Source: an uncultured Gemmatimonadota bacterium
Lineage (GTDB): Bacteria > Gemmatimonadota > Gemmatimonadetes > Gemmatimonadales > Gemmatimonadaceae
NCBI GenBank assembly: GCA_946480295.1
Contig: CAMLIT010000001.1
Span: 1-64,000, forward strand
DNA length: 64,000 nucleotides
Direction of reading: 5' to 3'
Positions within the stretch are counted from its first letter, which is position 1. Every line of letters begins with the position of its first letter. The position numbers and the translations under genes were made by a program. This document shows positions 1 through 7,910 of the stretch, in pieces. A model generated the notes under the pieces. It saw only the letters and a list, made by a program, of their open reading frames with translations. It was not told the DNA's origin and did no database searches.

Positions 1-21
1 TGGGCCTCGCCTTCGGCCTCC

Positions 22-741
22 CTACGGCCGCGCCGCGGGACGCGGCGGGGCGTCGCGCGCGACGAGCGGCCGCGCCGGCGCCTCGGCGATCGCCGCCTCG
101 GAGCCGATGACGAGGCGAAGCTGGATCACCGTGGGCTCCTCCTCGAGGGGGCCGAGCTGGATCGGCACGAACTCCTGGTCGGAATGGCCGGTGAGCCCGG
201 TCCCGGCGGCGCGCTCGATCTCGAGGAACGCGCGGTCGGGCGCACGCGCGGAGTTCATCGGCGGCGACCACTCCGGCACGACGTCGGGGAAGCGAGGGGG
301 CACCGGCGGCACTCCGCGCCGCGGACGTCGCGGCTCGCCCACGTCCGGGTAGTCGAACGCGGGCGGCTCCGGCCGCCGCGCGGCGCGCGGCAGCTCGCGC
401 CGGAAGCGGGCCACGATCAGCCCGAGATCCGGATCGTCGCGCCCCCCGTCCGGACCGAACACCGCCTCGTCCCCCTCGGCCACCACCGTGAACCGGCCGT
501 GCTCCCCCGAATCGATCGGGCGCTCCAGGTCCGTCGTGCTCCACGGCGCGAGCACCAGCCCGCCGGCCGTGACGCGGTGGCCATCGAGGTCCACGTCCAC
601 GACGCAGTGCAGCGGGCCGAGGTTGCGCAGCCGGAGCTTGTACACCTGCCCCGGTCGAGCGAGCACCTGCCCCGACGTCAGCTCCCGGACCGCTCCCGGG
701 CCGTGGGGCACCACCTCGACCGCGAAGTCGCCGAACCGCAT
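22..741 (-). CDS. Protein of unknown function, beta-sandwich-like (239 aa)
   Basis: I do not recognise a characterised family. There is no signal peptide or membrane segment, so a cytoplasmic location is likely. The first ~110 residues have the alternating hydrophobic pattern of a beta-sandwich (KLRLRNLGP, VVDVDLDGHRV, HGRFTVV); a proline/arginine-rich linker follows (~140-185), and a conserved-looking C-terminal block contains GLTGHSDQEF and VIQLRLV. The pattern resembles small accessory beta-domain proteins seen in scattered bacteria, but that is only an impression. The ATG at 741 is chosen because GGAGGAGG lies 6-8 bases upstream. A well-formed promoter is present, and transcription starts within the intergenic space after the serine hydrolase gene. 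Confidence 0.72.
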   Translation of the reverse strand: MRFGDFAVEVVPHGPGAVRELTSGQVLARPGQVYKLRLRNLGPLHCVVDVDLDGHRVTAGGLVLAPWSTTDLERPIDSGEHGRFTVVAEGDEAVFGPDGGRDDPDLGLIVARFRRELPRAARRPEPPAFDYPDVGEPRRPRRGVPPVPPRFPDVVPEWSPPMNSARAPDRAFLEIERAAGTGLTGHSDQEFVPIQLGPLEEEPTVIQLRLVIGSEAAIAEAPARPLVARDAPPRPAARP

Positions 742-769
742 GTGCGCCTCCTCCGAGCGTTGCTCCTCG

Positions 770-798
770 AGTATAGTACTGGTACAACAATAGTGCAA
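770..798 (-). promoter_or_regulatory. Sigma70-type promoter for the 22-741 gene
   Basis: On the minus strand, -35 TTGCAC (793-798) and -10 TATACT (770-775) are separated by exactly 17 bases, in an A+T-rich island inside a very GC-rich region. It lies 29 bases upstream of the start at 741. It is the best canonical promoter in the window and drives the unknown-function gene alone, not the preceding hydrolase. Confidence 0.65.
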
Positions 799-808
799 TA
801 GTTGCCGC

Positions 809-2344
809 CTACCGGCGGTCGAGCAGGAGCTGCCGGATGGCGCTCGCCAGCGCGATCCCCGCCGGGGCGTCGTAGTTCGACAGCACGACGACCGTCCAGT
901 TCCCGTCCCACAGCATCTCCAGGTCGGCGTCGAGCCCCGTGTCGCTGTTGCTCCCCGGGTGCATGACGACGCGATGGCCGCCGACGTCGACGTCGTAGAA
1001 GCCGTAGGCATACTTCGCCGGCCCGCCGTCGCCGACCGGCACGACGCCCCGCGTCACGAGCGCCGTCATCGCGGGGCGCAGCAGCCGTCCATCCCGCAGG
1101 GCGCGCGCGAAGCGGAAGAGGTCCTCCGCGGTGTAGCTCCCCCCGCCGAACGCGGCGAGCATGCCGTCGCCGTGCGTCACGTCGTCGAAGGCGCCGATGT
1201 TCGGCCGCCGCGGCTCGATGGCGAGGGGATCCGTCTCGCTGAAGTGCGCGTAGCCGATGGCCCGATCGGGGCCGCGAGCGGCCCACGGGCGATCGGTGTG
1301 CCGCATCCCCGCCGGCCGCCACACGTGCTCGCGCAGGTACTCCTCGTACGACTGGCCGCTCAGCTTCTCGATGATCGCGCCGAGCACGGCGTACCCGCCG
1401 TTGCTGTACGAGAAGCGCGTCCCCGGCGCGAAATCGAGCGGCGCGTCGGCGAAGGTCGGCAGCATCTCGACGTGGCTGCGGAAGTCGTGCCGCGCGACGA
1501 AGCGCGGCGACGCAAAGACGTCGGGCACGCCCGCCGTGTGCGTCAGCAGCTCGCGGATGGTGATGCGCCGCGCGGCCGCGCGGTTCGGGTACTCGGGGAG
1601 CACGTTCGCCAGCGTGTCGTCGAAGTGCAGCTTCCCCTGTTCGACGAGCTGCGCGATGGCGACGCCGGTGAACATCTTCCCCACCGACGTCGTGCCGAAG
1701 CGCGTAGTCCGCGTGTTGGGGACGCCGTGCTCGCGATCGGCCATGCCGACCGCGTCGTGCACGAGGATGCTGTCGCCGTGCCCGACGAGCACGACCCCGG
1801 AGAAGCGGTCCGCCTCCGCCTCGCGACGGATGCGGTCGTGGATCGCGGCGGCGACGTCGCCATCGGTGGCCAGCCCCGTGGGCCAGGGCGTCGGCGGCTT
1901 CGAGGGATCGTCGAGCGCGATGGTCATCACCCCCTCCAGGCGCGCGGCTTCATCTGCGGTCGCCACCACCTCGATGCCGAGCCATCGCTCGCCCTGGCGG
2001 GAGCGGGTGAGGATGTGCAGCGTGCGCCCGTCGGGGGGCAGCGCGCGCACGCGTACGACGTCGAGTCCTCCGCTCTGCGCGCGGAGCTTCGTGAGCGAGC
2101 GCGCGAACCATTCGGGCGTGCGGCCGCGCTCCATGGACGCGGCGCTGTTGCGCGCGAAGAAGCCATGGATGGCCGCCGAGTCGCCGCCATTCACGAGGTC
2201 GAGCAGCTCGCGACCGAGGCGGCCCACGGGCGAGTCGGGAAATGTGGTTGGCGCCGGCTGCCCGGCGGCGACCGGCTGCTGCGCGCCGAGCGACGGCGCC
2301 AGGGTGAGGATCGCGAGGAACGCGACGGCGAGAAGGCGTGACAT
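809..2344 (-). CDS. Secreted serine hydrolase, beta-lactamase class C family
   Basis: This is a 511-residue exported hydrolase of the beta-lactamase/D-Ala-D-Ala-carboxypeptidase-like fold. A Sec signal peptide covers ~1-21 (cleavage near SLGAQQ). Residues ~40-135 form a separate N-terminal domain of the kind that precedes the catalytic domain in many such esterases. The catalytic domain shows SVGK (S220, K223; Ser-x-x-Lys), the YSN box (Y313) and HPGSN near the C-terminus, which occupies the KTG/HxG position. Substrate is not predictable; esterase or peptidase activity is as likely as beta-lactamase. The ATG at 2344 starts directly at the signal peptide; open frame upstream of it is antisense to the sigma factor gene. 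It is divergent from the sigma factor gene. Confidence 0.88.
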   Translation of the reverse strand: MSRLLAVAFLAILTLAPSLGAQQPVAAGQPAPTTFPDSPVGRLGRELLDLVNGGDSAAIHGFFARNSAASMERGRTPEWFARSLTKLRAQSGGLDVVRVRALPPDGRTLHILTRSRQGERWLGIEVVATADEAARLEGVMTIALDDPSKPPTPWPTGLATDGDVAAAIHDRIRREAEADRFSGVVLVGHGDSILVHDAVGMADREHGVPNTRTTRFGTTSVGKMFTGVAIAQLVEQGKLHFDDTLANVLPEYPNRAAARRITIRELLTHTAGVPDVFASPRFVARHDFRSHVEMLPTFADAPLDFAPGTRFSYSNGGYAVLGAIIEKLSGQSYEEYLREHVWRPAGMRHTDRPWAARGPDRAIGYAHFSETDPLAIEPRRPNIGAFDDVTHGDGMLAAFGGGSYTAEDLFRFARALRDGRLLRPAMTALVTRGVVPVGDGGPAKYAYGFYDVDVGGHRVVMHPGSNSDTGLDADLEMLWDGNWTVVVLSNYDAPAGIALASAIRQLLLDRR

Positions 2345-2498
2345 GGATGTCCTGTCGTCGAAGGTGGCACGATGATGGAGCGGAGCGTTGTCGCTCTCCT
2401 CCTCTCGACACCGGCCGGCGCCCTGCTGCTTGAACGTCCCGGAGCGCGTCCCCTTGCCGTCCGCGAAACCGAGTCGCCGCGAGTCCCGTAGGCTGCGC

Positions 2499-3059
2499 GT
2501 GACCGTGTCCTCCGCGATCGACCCACCCTCCGGCGCGTTCATCGCCCCGGCATCCGGCCTGTCCGCACCAGACCGCGCGGCGCTGCTCGAGCGGCTGTAC
2601 CGTGCCCACGCCCCGCGCGTCTTCGGCGTCTGTCTGCGCATGACCGGCGATCGGGTGCGCGCGACCGAGCTGGCGCAGGACGTCTTCGTCCGCGCGTGGG
2701 ACAAGATCGACCTCCTGCGCGACGAGGCGAATGCCGGCGCCTGGCTCGCCCGCGTCGCCACCAACGTCGTGCTCAACGCCCGGCGCGCCGAGCGGCGGCG
2801 TTGGGCGCGCGTCGAGCCGATGGAGGACGTCGCCGCCGTGGCGGTGGTCAGCCTCCGTACGCCGGTCCCGGTGCGCCGCATGGAGCTGGCGGCCGCCATG
2901 GACCGGCTGCCCGAGCGGGCACGCCGGGTGTACGCGCTGCACGATGTCGAGGGCTACTCGCACGGCGAGGTGGCGACCATGCTCGGCGTCGCCTCCGGCA
3001 CGGTGCGGGCGCAGCTCCATCGCGCGCGACAGCTCATGCGCAAGGCGCTCCTCGGATGA
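2499..3059 (+). CDS. ECF-type RNA polymerase sigma factor (sigma70 family)
   Basis: A two-domain group IV sigma factor of about 186 residues. Region 2 begins at LYRAHAPRVFGV and includes the -10-binding helix around AQDVFVRAWDKIDLL. Region 4 is RLPERARRVYALHDVEGYSHGEVA followed by the HTH with GTVRAQLHRAR. Region 3 is absent, as is usual in the family. The start is uncertain: GTG at 2499 or 2505 gives a typical length, while a TTG at 2388 would add an arginine/cysteine-rich stretch that looks non-coding. Its stop overlaps the start of the next gene (ATGA), the usual arrangement for a sigma factor and its regulator. Confidence 0.85.
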   Translation: MTVSSAIDPPSGAFIAPASGLSAPDRAALLERLYRAHAPRVFGVCLRMTGDRVRATELAQDVFVRAWDKIDLLRDEANAGAWLARVATNVVLNARRAERRRWARVEPMEDVAAVAVVSLRTPVPVRRMELAAAMDRLPERARRVYALHDVEGYSHGEVATMLGVASGTVRAQLHRARQLMRKALLG

Positions 3060-3562
3060 GCGCCTCGTTCCCGCCCACCGTCGCCGAGCGCGACCCGCTC
3101 GACGCCTTCGACGTGCCGGTCGAGCCGCCGCCGGAGCTGTGGGGGCTCGTCGTCGCGTCGACCGTCCATCGTCCGCGGCTCCGCCGGCAGCTCCTGCACT
3201 CGCTGCGCGCGCCGCTCGCGCTGGCCGCCGTCGTCCTCGTCGTCCTCTTCTCGGCGACGACCGCGTGGGTCGCCTCGCGCCTGACGAGTCGCGCGGATGG
3301 CGCGGCCGCGGCCGCGCCGGCGCTCGCGGCGGATGCCGCGCTCGATCGGCGCCTCGCGGCGCGCGACCACGAGCACGGTCCGATCGCGCCTGAGCGCGTC
3401 GGCGCCCTGCGCGCGCAGCTCGCCGGCGTGGACGCGGCGCTCCGACACGCACCCGACGACGAGGCCCTCTATCGCGCGCTGGCCGAGCGCGAGCGCGTGC
3501 TGAAGGAGATCAGGCCCGTGCTCGGGATCGGCCCACCCGCGTCGCGCGCGCCGATGCCCTGA
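3056..3562 (+). CDS. Single-pass membrane protein, likely sigma-factor partner
   Basis: This 168-residue protein is translationally coupled to the ECF sigma gene (ATGA overlap at 3056-3059). It has a short cytoplasmic N-terminus (~1-45), one transmembrane helix at ~53-73 (PLALAAVVLVVLFSATTAWV) and a periplasmic part of ~90 residues ending in a helical segment (RVGALRAQLAGVDAALRH and following). Position and topology fit an anti-sigma factor or sensor. I see no zinc-binding HxxxCxxC motif of the classical ZAS domain and no recognisable RskA/RseA domain, so the anti-sigma role is inferred from context only. It converges with the GH3 gene 21 bases away. Confidence 0.7.
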   Translation: MSASFPPTVAERDPLDAFDVPVEPPPELWGLVVASTVHRPRLRRQLLHSLRAPLALAAVVLVVLFSATTAWVASRLTSRADGAAAAAPALAADAALDRRLAARDHEHGPIAPERVGALRAQLAGVDAALRHAPDDEALYRALAERERVLKEIRPVLGIGPPASRAPMP

Positions 3563-3583
3563 GCGCGCCGCGGCCGCGCCCCA

Positions 3584-5611
3584 TCAACGATTCCCCAGAG
3601 GCGTGCTCGACCCGTAGCGCAGCCCGAAGCCGAACGGATACAGCGGGTGCGCGCTGTCGTGCGGCAGGTCGGCATGCTGCGCTTCGACGGCGGCCATCGT
3701 CGACGGCAGCTCGAAGGGGAGCTTCCCCTCGGGCATCGCGCGCCCGGTGAGCACGTCGAGCAGCGCCGCGTCGCTCACGCCGAAGTTCGCGATGAGCGCG
3801 GCCGCGTGCTCGCGCACCGGCGCGAGGATGGCCGGCCGGTCGAGGTACACCGTCACGATGGTCGGGACGACCGCGCTCGCGCGCCGGAAGGCCTGGAGGC
3901 CGGGATCGTCGTCGTGGAACGCGAGGCTCCCCTCGTGCTGGCGCGACCCGAACACGTACTGCGGATGGAGCGTCTCGAATGGTGCGTTCAGCCGCACGAT
4001 GGCGACGTCCGCCTGCCTCGGATCGGCGACCACGGTCCAACCCTCGCGTCGGACCGCCTGCGGCGCGACGCCGTAGAGGTACACGCGGTACGCCGCGCCG
4101 CGCCTGGCGGGGCGTAGCGGGAGGATGCCACCCTTGTTCTCCAGCAGCACCAGCGCCCGGTGCTGCGCATCGAGCGCCGCCGCCCTGAACGCCGCGTTCC
4201 CGACGACGCGCGACGCCGCGGCCGGATCCACGTAGGGATCCTCGAACAGGCCGAGCGCGAACTTCTGCTCGAGGATGCGCTGGACCGAGCTGTCGAGGCG
4301 CGCCTCCGCGAGCTCGCCCGCCCGCACCGCGGCGACGAGCACGTCGGCCCGCTCCGTCCCGCCGAACTGGTCCACCCCCGCGCGCACCGCCTTCACGAAC
4401 CGCTCCCGCATCGGGAGGTCCTCCACTCCCCACGGCATTCCGATGTGCGCGAACGACGGCCGCTCGCCCGGCGGCGCGCCGTTCCGGCACTGCGCGTCGC
4501 AGTCGCTGGTGATCCCCCAGTCGCTGAGGATCACGCCCCGGAAGCCGTACTCGCCGCGCAGCATGTCGGTGAGGAGCTGGCGATTGAAGCCGGCGCCGAC
4601 CTGCTCGATCGCCCGGCCATGCCAGCTCGCGCCCTGCAGGATCGAGTACGTCGGCATCACGCCGCCGGCGCCGGCGGCGAAGGCGCCGAGGAAGGGGCGC
4701 ACGTGGTACGCGAGGTCGTCGTCGACGTAGCTCGCGAAGCGGCCGTAGTAGTTGTGGCTGTCCAGGCCGTCCTTCTGCGCGCCGTAGCCCACCCAGTGCT
4801 TCACCACCGTGACCACACCGGCCGTGTCGACGCCGTGCGCGCCGTGCTGGAATCCCTCGACGTAAGCGCGGACCATGCGCCCGGCGAGATCGGCGTCCTC
4901 GCCGAAGGTGCCGTCGATGCGCGGCCAGCGCGGCTCGGTGGCGAGGTCCGCCTGCGGCGACAGCGCCATGCGGATGCCCACCGCGCGGTACTCCCGCCGG
5001 GCGATGTCGGCGAAGTGCCTGACGAGGGCCGTATCGCCGATCGCGGCGAGTCCCAGCGGCTCCGGCCATTGCGAGAACTGCCCCGGCGGCGCGCTCGCGC
5101 CGAGGACGTACTGGAAGTGGTTTCGCGGGTCGGTGCTGATCGTGAGCGGGATGCCGAGCCGCGTGCCCTCGGCGATCCGCTGCAGCGCGTCGTTCTCCGC
5201 GGCGAGGGTCGCGGGATCGCCGCCGAGGCGGGTGATGAGGCTGGTGACTTTGGCGTCCACGATGAGCGCGCGATTGGCGGCGCTGTCGTAGCGCGCGCCG
5301 ACGCCGGCGGCGCCCATCGCGCCGGCGGTGCGCGCGGTGCCGTGCATCATCGTGCCCGCCTTCTCCTCGAGCGTCATGCGCGACAGGAGGTCCCGCGCCC
5401 GCGCGTCCGGCGAGAGGCGCCAGTCCTCGTATGGCTCCACGGCGCCGTCCCGGTTCAGGTCCTTGAAGCGCAGCCCGTCGCGCTCGAGGATCGGCACGCC
5501 GCGCGTGCCGAGGTGCGGCTGTCGATGGGCGCCGCGCTGCTGGGCCGCCACGACGACCGGCAATGCGAGGAGTGCGAGCGCGCGGGACAGGGTGCGGCTG
5601 GCTCGTGGCAT
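3584..5611 (-). CDS. Secreted glycoside hydrolase family 3 enzyme (beta-glucosidase type)
   Basis: A 675-residue exported GH3 enzyme that releases beta-linked sugars (glucose, xylose or similar) from oligosaccharide ends. The signal peptide ends near VVAAQQ (~23). A leader region with LNRDGAVEPYEDW precedes the first domain and is common in this GH3 subgroup. The catalytic nucleophile is the Asp of VILSDWG (about D363). KHWVGYG and the EPRWPRIDGTFGED block of the substrate pocket are present, and a second alpha/beta domain occupies the C-terminal third. The ATG at 5611 places the signal peptide at the N-terminus; an upstream ATG in the same frame lacks signal-like sequence. Exact specificity cannot be read from sequence. 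Confidence 0.9.
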   Translation of the reverse strand: MPRASRTLSRALALLALPVVVAAQQRGAHRQPHLGTRGVPILERDGLRFKDLNRDGAVEPYEDWRLSPDARARDLLSRMTLEEKAGTMMHGTARTAGAMGAAGVGARYDSAANRALIVDAKVTSLITRLGGDPATLAAENDALQRIAEGTRLGIPLTISTDPRNHFQYVLGASAPPGQFSQWPEPLGLAAIGDTALVRHFADIARREYRAVGIRMALSPQADLATEPRWPRIDGTFGEDADLAGRMVRAYVEGFQHGAHGVDTAGVVTVVKHWVGYGAQKDGLDSHNYYGRFASYVDDDLAYHVRPFLGAFAAGAGGVMPTYSILQGASWHGRAIEQVGAGFNRQLLTDMLRGEYGFRGVILSDWGITSDCDAQCRNGAPPGERPSFAHIGMPWGVEDLPMRERFVKAVRAGVDQFGGTERADVLVAAVRAGELAEARLDSSVQRILEQKFALGLFEDPYVDPAAASRVVGNAAFRAAALDAQHRALVLLENKGGILPLRPARRGAAYRVYLYGVAPQAVRREGWTVVADPRQADVAIVRLNAPFETLHPQYVFGSRQHEGSLAFHDDDPGLQAFRRASAVVPTIVTVYLDRPAILAPVREHAAALIANFGVSDAALLDVLTGRAMPEGKLPFELPSTMAAVEAQHADLPHDSAHPLYPFGFGLRYGSSTPLGNR

Positions 5612-5779
5612 GGCGGGGACCCGTACGGGTTGGAGGTCCCCTAATTGACGCGCGAGCGACGGGGGTGTGCAAGCCGAGGCCATCCGCCCCGCCTCATCCG
5701 CTCAGCCCCGCCCACTGACCGCCCGCCGGTCCCCGGCGCATATTGAGAGGAGCTACTGCGGTCCTCATCGGGAGGAGCC

Positions 5780-6259
5780 ATGCGCTCATCGTCCTGCGGC
5801 GTCCTGCTGCCACTGCTGCCGCTCGTGCTGGCGGCCTGCGTCCACAATCCGTCAGCGGAGGCGCCCACGCTCGCGGGGAGTCCCGCGAGCAGCGCGATGG
5901 CCGCGCGCGGCCCCCTGCGCCCGACGGTGCTCGACGGCGCCGAGCTCGCGCGGGAGTCTGATCGCCCGCTCGCCGAGGTCATCGCCAGCCGCATCCCCGG
6001 CGCGCGAGTCCTCCGCGCGTCGGACGGGAGCCTGACCCTGCAGCTCCGCGGCGCGGGGTCGTTCTTCGGCGATGGCCAGCCGCTCATCGTGATCGACGGC
6101 CTGGAGATCGATGCCTCGCAGCCCGGCACGCTGGCGATGGTGAACCCGCACGACGTCGCGTCGCTCGAGGTCCTGAAGGACGCGGCGAGCCTGTCGATGT
6201 ACGGCGTGCGCGGCTCGAACGGCGTGGTGGTCATCACGACGAAGCACGGCCGCCGCTGA
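5780..6259 (+). CDS. Stand-alone TonB-receptor plug-domain lipoprotein
   Basis: This 159-residue protein has a lipoprotein signal (lipobox LAAC, Cys ~20), a short Ala/Ser-rich linker, and then only a plug domain of the SusC/RagA type: LAEVIASRIPGARV, LRGAGSFFGDGQPLIVIDGLEID, HDVASLEVLKDAASLSMYG, SNGVVVITTKHGRR. In full receptors this last segment sits at the plug-barrel junction; here the protein stops right after it, with no barrel downstream. A strong ribosome site (GGAGGAG at 5771) and normal codon use argue it is a functional gene, not a fragment. A homologue of almost the same length lies at 49883-50356. Function is unknown; outer-membrane anchoring on the periplasmic side is inferred. 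Confidence 0.85.
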   Translation: MRSSSCGVLLPLLPLVLAACVHNPSAEAPTLAGSPASSAMAARGPLRPTVLDGAELARESDRPLAEVIASRIPGARVLRASDGSLTLQLRGAGSFFGDGQPLIVIDGLEIDASQPGTLAMVNPHDVASLEVLKDAASLSMYGVRGSNGVVVITTKHGRR

Positions 6260-6288
6260 GCGGAAGATGGTCGACGCGCCGGAGACCG

Positions 6289-6310
6289 CGCCGCGCGCGT
6301 CAGCGCGGCG
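6289..6310. terminator. Stem-loop between convergent genes
   Basis: CGCCGCGC (6289-6296) pairs perfectly with GCGCGGCG (6303-6310) around a 6-base loop. The loop contains the stop codon of the minus-strand gene at 6300. Placed between converging genes, it could end transcription from both sides, though no U-tract follows. Confidence 0.4.
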
Positions 6311-6569
6311 GATCGGCCCGGCGCTGCCGCCGCTCGTGGAACGACCAGAGAAACGCCCCGACGATCCAGCCGGTGACGACGGCCCACAGGGCCCACGCCA
6401 CGATCACGACCGCGCCCACGCGCGCGACGCGCCACGGCGCGGCGAAGTCCGCGATCTCCGGCAGGATGCCGAGGGCGGTGATGAGCGCGCCGATGACGAT
6501 CCCGTGCCGCAGGATGCCCTGGCGTACGATGTACGCCGTCCGGGGGCTCCACTGTCGCTGACCGAGCAT
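6300..6569 (-). CDS. Small two-helix membrane protein, hypothetical
   Basis: This 89-residue protein has two hydrophobic helices (~17-36 HGIVIGALITALGILPEIAD and ~50-72 GAVVIVAWALWAVVTGWIVGA) and a basic C-terminal tail (HERRQRRADPPR). I do not recognise a family. ATG at 6569 is preferred over GTG at 6575 because GAGGTG sits 4-9 bases upstream of it. It converges with the plug lipoprotein gene and is divergent from the MarR-type regulator. Confidence 0.6.
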   Translation of the reverse strand: MLGQRQWSPRTAYIVRQGILRHGIVIGALITALGILPEIADFAAPWRVARVGAVVIVAWALWAVVTGWIVGAFLWSFHERRQRRADPPR

Positions 6570-6613
6570 GTGCACCTCACGGCAGAAGGTCCGCGCGTCG
6601 TCGATGGCGATCG

Positions 6614-6627
6614 ATTGACGTCCATAC
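6614..6627 (+). promoter_or_regulatory. ATTGACGTC motif, intergenic copy 1
   Basis: ATTGACGTCCATAC lies between the divergent small membrane protein and MarR genes. The same nonamer occurs at 8457 and 24349, and a variant at 10394. A second A+T-rich patch (GGTTATATGATC) follows at ~6645. No -10 box is found 17 bases after TTGACG, so it looks more like a protein-binding site than a plain promoter. Confidence 0.35.
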
Positions 6628-6766
6628 AGGATCGAGGCTCGCGCGGGTTATATGATCGACGCTCCCCCGGGTTCCCGGCAAGAGCCGCGGCGGCGCCGGG
6701 GAGGGAGGCCCGTCGTTAGATTCCCGCTCGGCCTCGCGCGCTCATCACACGCCGTGTTCTCCCACC

Positions 6767-7285
6767 ATGCCTCCTCGATCCTCGCGGCGTCGCGTCCGCA
6801 CCAGAGCGACATCTTCGGCGGAAGAGTGCTCCGGAGCCGTACAGGCGGTCCGGGCGCTCATCGCGTCCATGAGCCAGTCCGCCCGCGCCGTGGAACGCCG
6901 GACGGGGCTCACGAACGCGCAGCTGTTCCTCCTCCGCCAACTGGCCACGGAGGGTCCGCTCTCGGTCAACGAGCTGGCGGCGCGCGTCGTGACGAAACAG
7001 AGCACGGTCTCGCTCCTGGCGAAGCGGCTGGATGCGGCGGGGCTCCTGCGGCGCGAGCGCTCCGAGACCGACGCGCGCAGCGTGGTGCTCAGCATCACGC
7101 AGACCGGGCGCCGTCTCCTTCGCCGCGCACCGGCCGCGCCGCTCACGGATCTGCTCTCCGCCCTCCGGGCCCTCGACCTCCGCGACCGTCGCGCGCTCGA
7201 GCGCGGCCTGGCGGCGCTCCTCGGGCAGCTCGGCGTGCGCCCGGAAACGGCGCCGCCGATGTTCGAGCGCGGCGTCCGCCGCTGA
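6767..7285 (+). CDS. MarR-family transcriptional regulator
   Basis: This 172-residue protein has a basic, serine-rich N-terminus and a MarR winged helix-turn-helix. The HTH covers NAQLFLLRQLATEGPLSVNELAARVVTKQSTVSLLAKRL (~48-88), followed by the wing GLLRRERSETDARSVVLSITQTG. The C-terminal helices (LRALDLRDRRALERGLAALLGQL) provide dimerisation. Members bind palindromic operators and often respond to phenolic or antibiotic-like ligands; none can be named here. The adjacent divergent membrane-protein gene is a possible target, since both share the 197-base spacer. Confidence 0.85.
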   Translation: MPPRSSRRRVRTRATSSAEECSGAVQAVRALIASMSQSARAVERRTGLTNAQLFLLRQLATEGPLSVNELAARVVTKQSTVSLLAKRLDAAGLLRRERSETDARSVVLSITQTGRRLLRRAPAAPLTDLLSALRALDLRDRRALERGLAALLGQLGVRPETAPPMFERGVRR

Positions 7286-7349
7286 AGCGCGCGCCGACGC
7301 GCGCCGCGCGCCTGCAGTGCCCGACCGTGGCACCGGCGACGAGCGTCCG

Positions 7350-7652
7350 TCATCCATCGTCCGGCCGGATCGCGACGTCCGGCCTCCGCGCCGCGCGGTT
7401 CTTGTCGATCATCGCGACGAGCAGGACGGCGAAGGCGATCAACCGGAGCACGAAGAGCCACGTGGCATCGGTGTACCAGTTCCACGTGAGCACCGCGAGC
7501 GCGCGTTGCAGCGCGAGCAGCCAGAAGCTCGCGGCGAACATCGCGAACAGCCTGTCGCGCGTCCGCGCCCAGAACTTCAGGAAGAACAGGCCGGCGACGC
7601 CGTAGCTGGCGGCCAGCACGCCTTCGACCAGCAGGACCGGGACGGCGGTCAT
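7350..7652 (-). CDS. DUF5985 family membrane protein (second of pair)
   Basis: This 100-residue integral membrane protein has three hydrophobic helices (VEGVLAASYGVAGLFFLKFW, LFAMFAASFWLLALQRALAVL, LFVLRLIAFAVLLVAMI) and a cationic tail. The FLKFWARTRDRLF loop and the DKNR motif after the last helix match small proteins I know as DUF5985, which typically come as adjacent, non-identical pairs. Its ATG overlaps the stop of the preceding gene (ATGA). Together the two proteins would give six helices, suggesting a heteromeric membrane unit. Biochemical function is unknown. Confidence 0.75.
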   Translation of the reverse strand: MTAVPVLLVEGVLAASYGVAGLFFLKFWARTRDRLFAMFAASFWLLALQRALAVLTWNWYTDATWLFVLRLIAFAVLLVAMIDKNRAARRPDVAIRPDDG

Positions 7653-7909
7653 CGGTCGGCATCCCAGATCAGGCCGTACAACAGCAGCGCGATGCCGGCG
7701 AGCGCCGGCAGCGTGCGGTACAGCGTCAGGTTCACCTGCGTGAAGATGCGCACGTCCATGATCAGCAGCAGGTTGTTCAGGCAGAAGCCCGCGAAGCACA
7801 GCGCGCTCCAGAGCAGCAGGCGCGCGCGCGACTGCAAATAGCCTCGCCAGAGGAGCACCGCGCACGCCATGCTCGTGAGGGCGCAGAGGATGTAGACCAC
7901 GGTGGCCAT
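7649..7909 (-). CDS. DUF5985 family membrane protein (first of pair)
   Basis: This 86-residue protein has three hydrophobic helices: VVYILCALTSMACAVLLW, LLLWSALCFAGFCLNNLLLI and TLPALAGIALLLYGLIW. The YLQSRARLLLW loop is characteristic of DUF5985 members. It lies 1 base after the stop of the winged-helix gene and overlaps the next gene by ATGA, so the three are one translationally coupled operon. No catalytic residues are evident; function unknown. Confidence 0.75.
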   Translation of the reverse strand: MATVVYILCALTSMACAVLLWRGYLQSRARLLLWSALCFAGFCLNNLLLIMDVRIFTQVNLTLYRTLPALAGIALLLYGLIWDADR

Positions 7910-7910
7910 C

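Noticed and set aside
2388..2498. Extended N-terminus of the ECF sigma factor from TTG 2388
   Set aside because: The added 37 residues are Ser/Arg/Cys/Pro-rich, lack a ribosome site and are not typical for the family.
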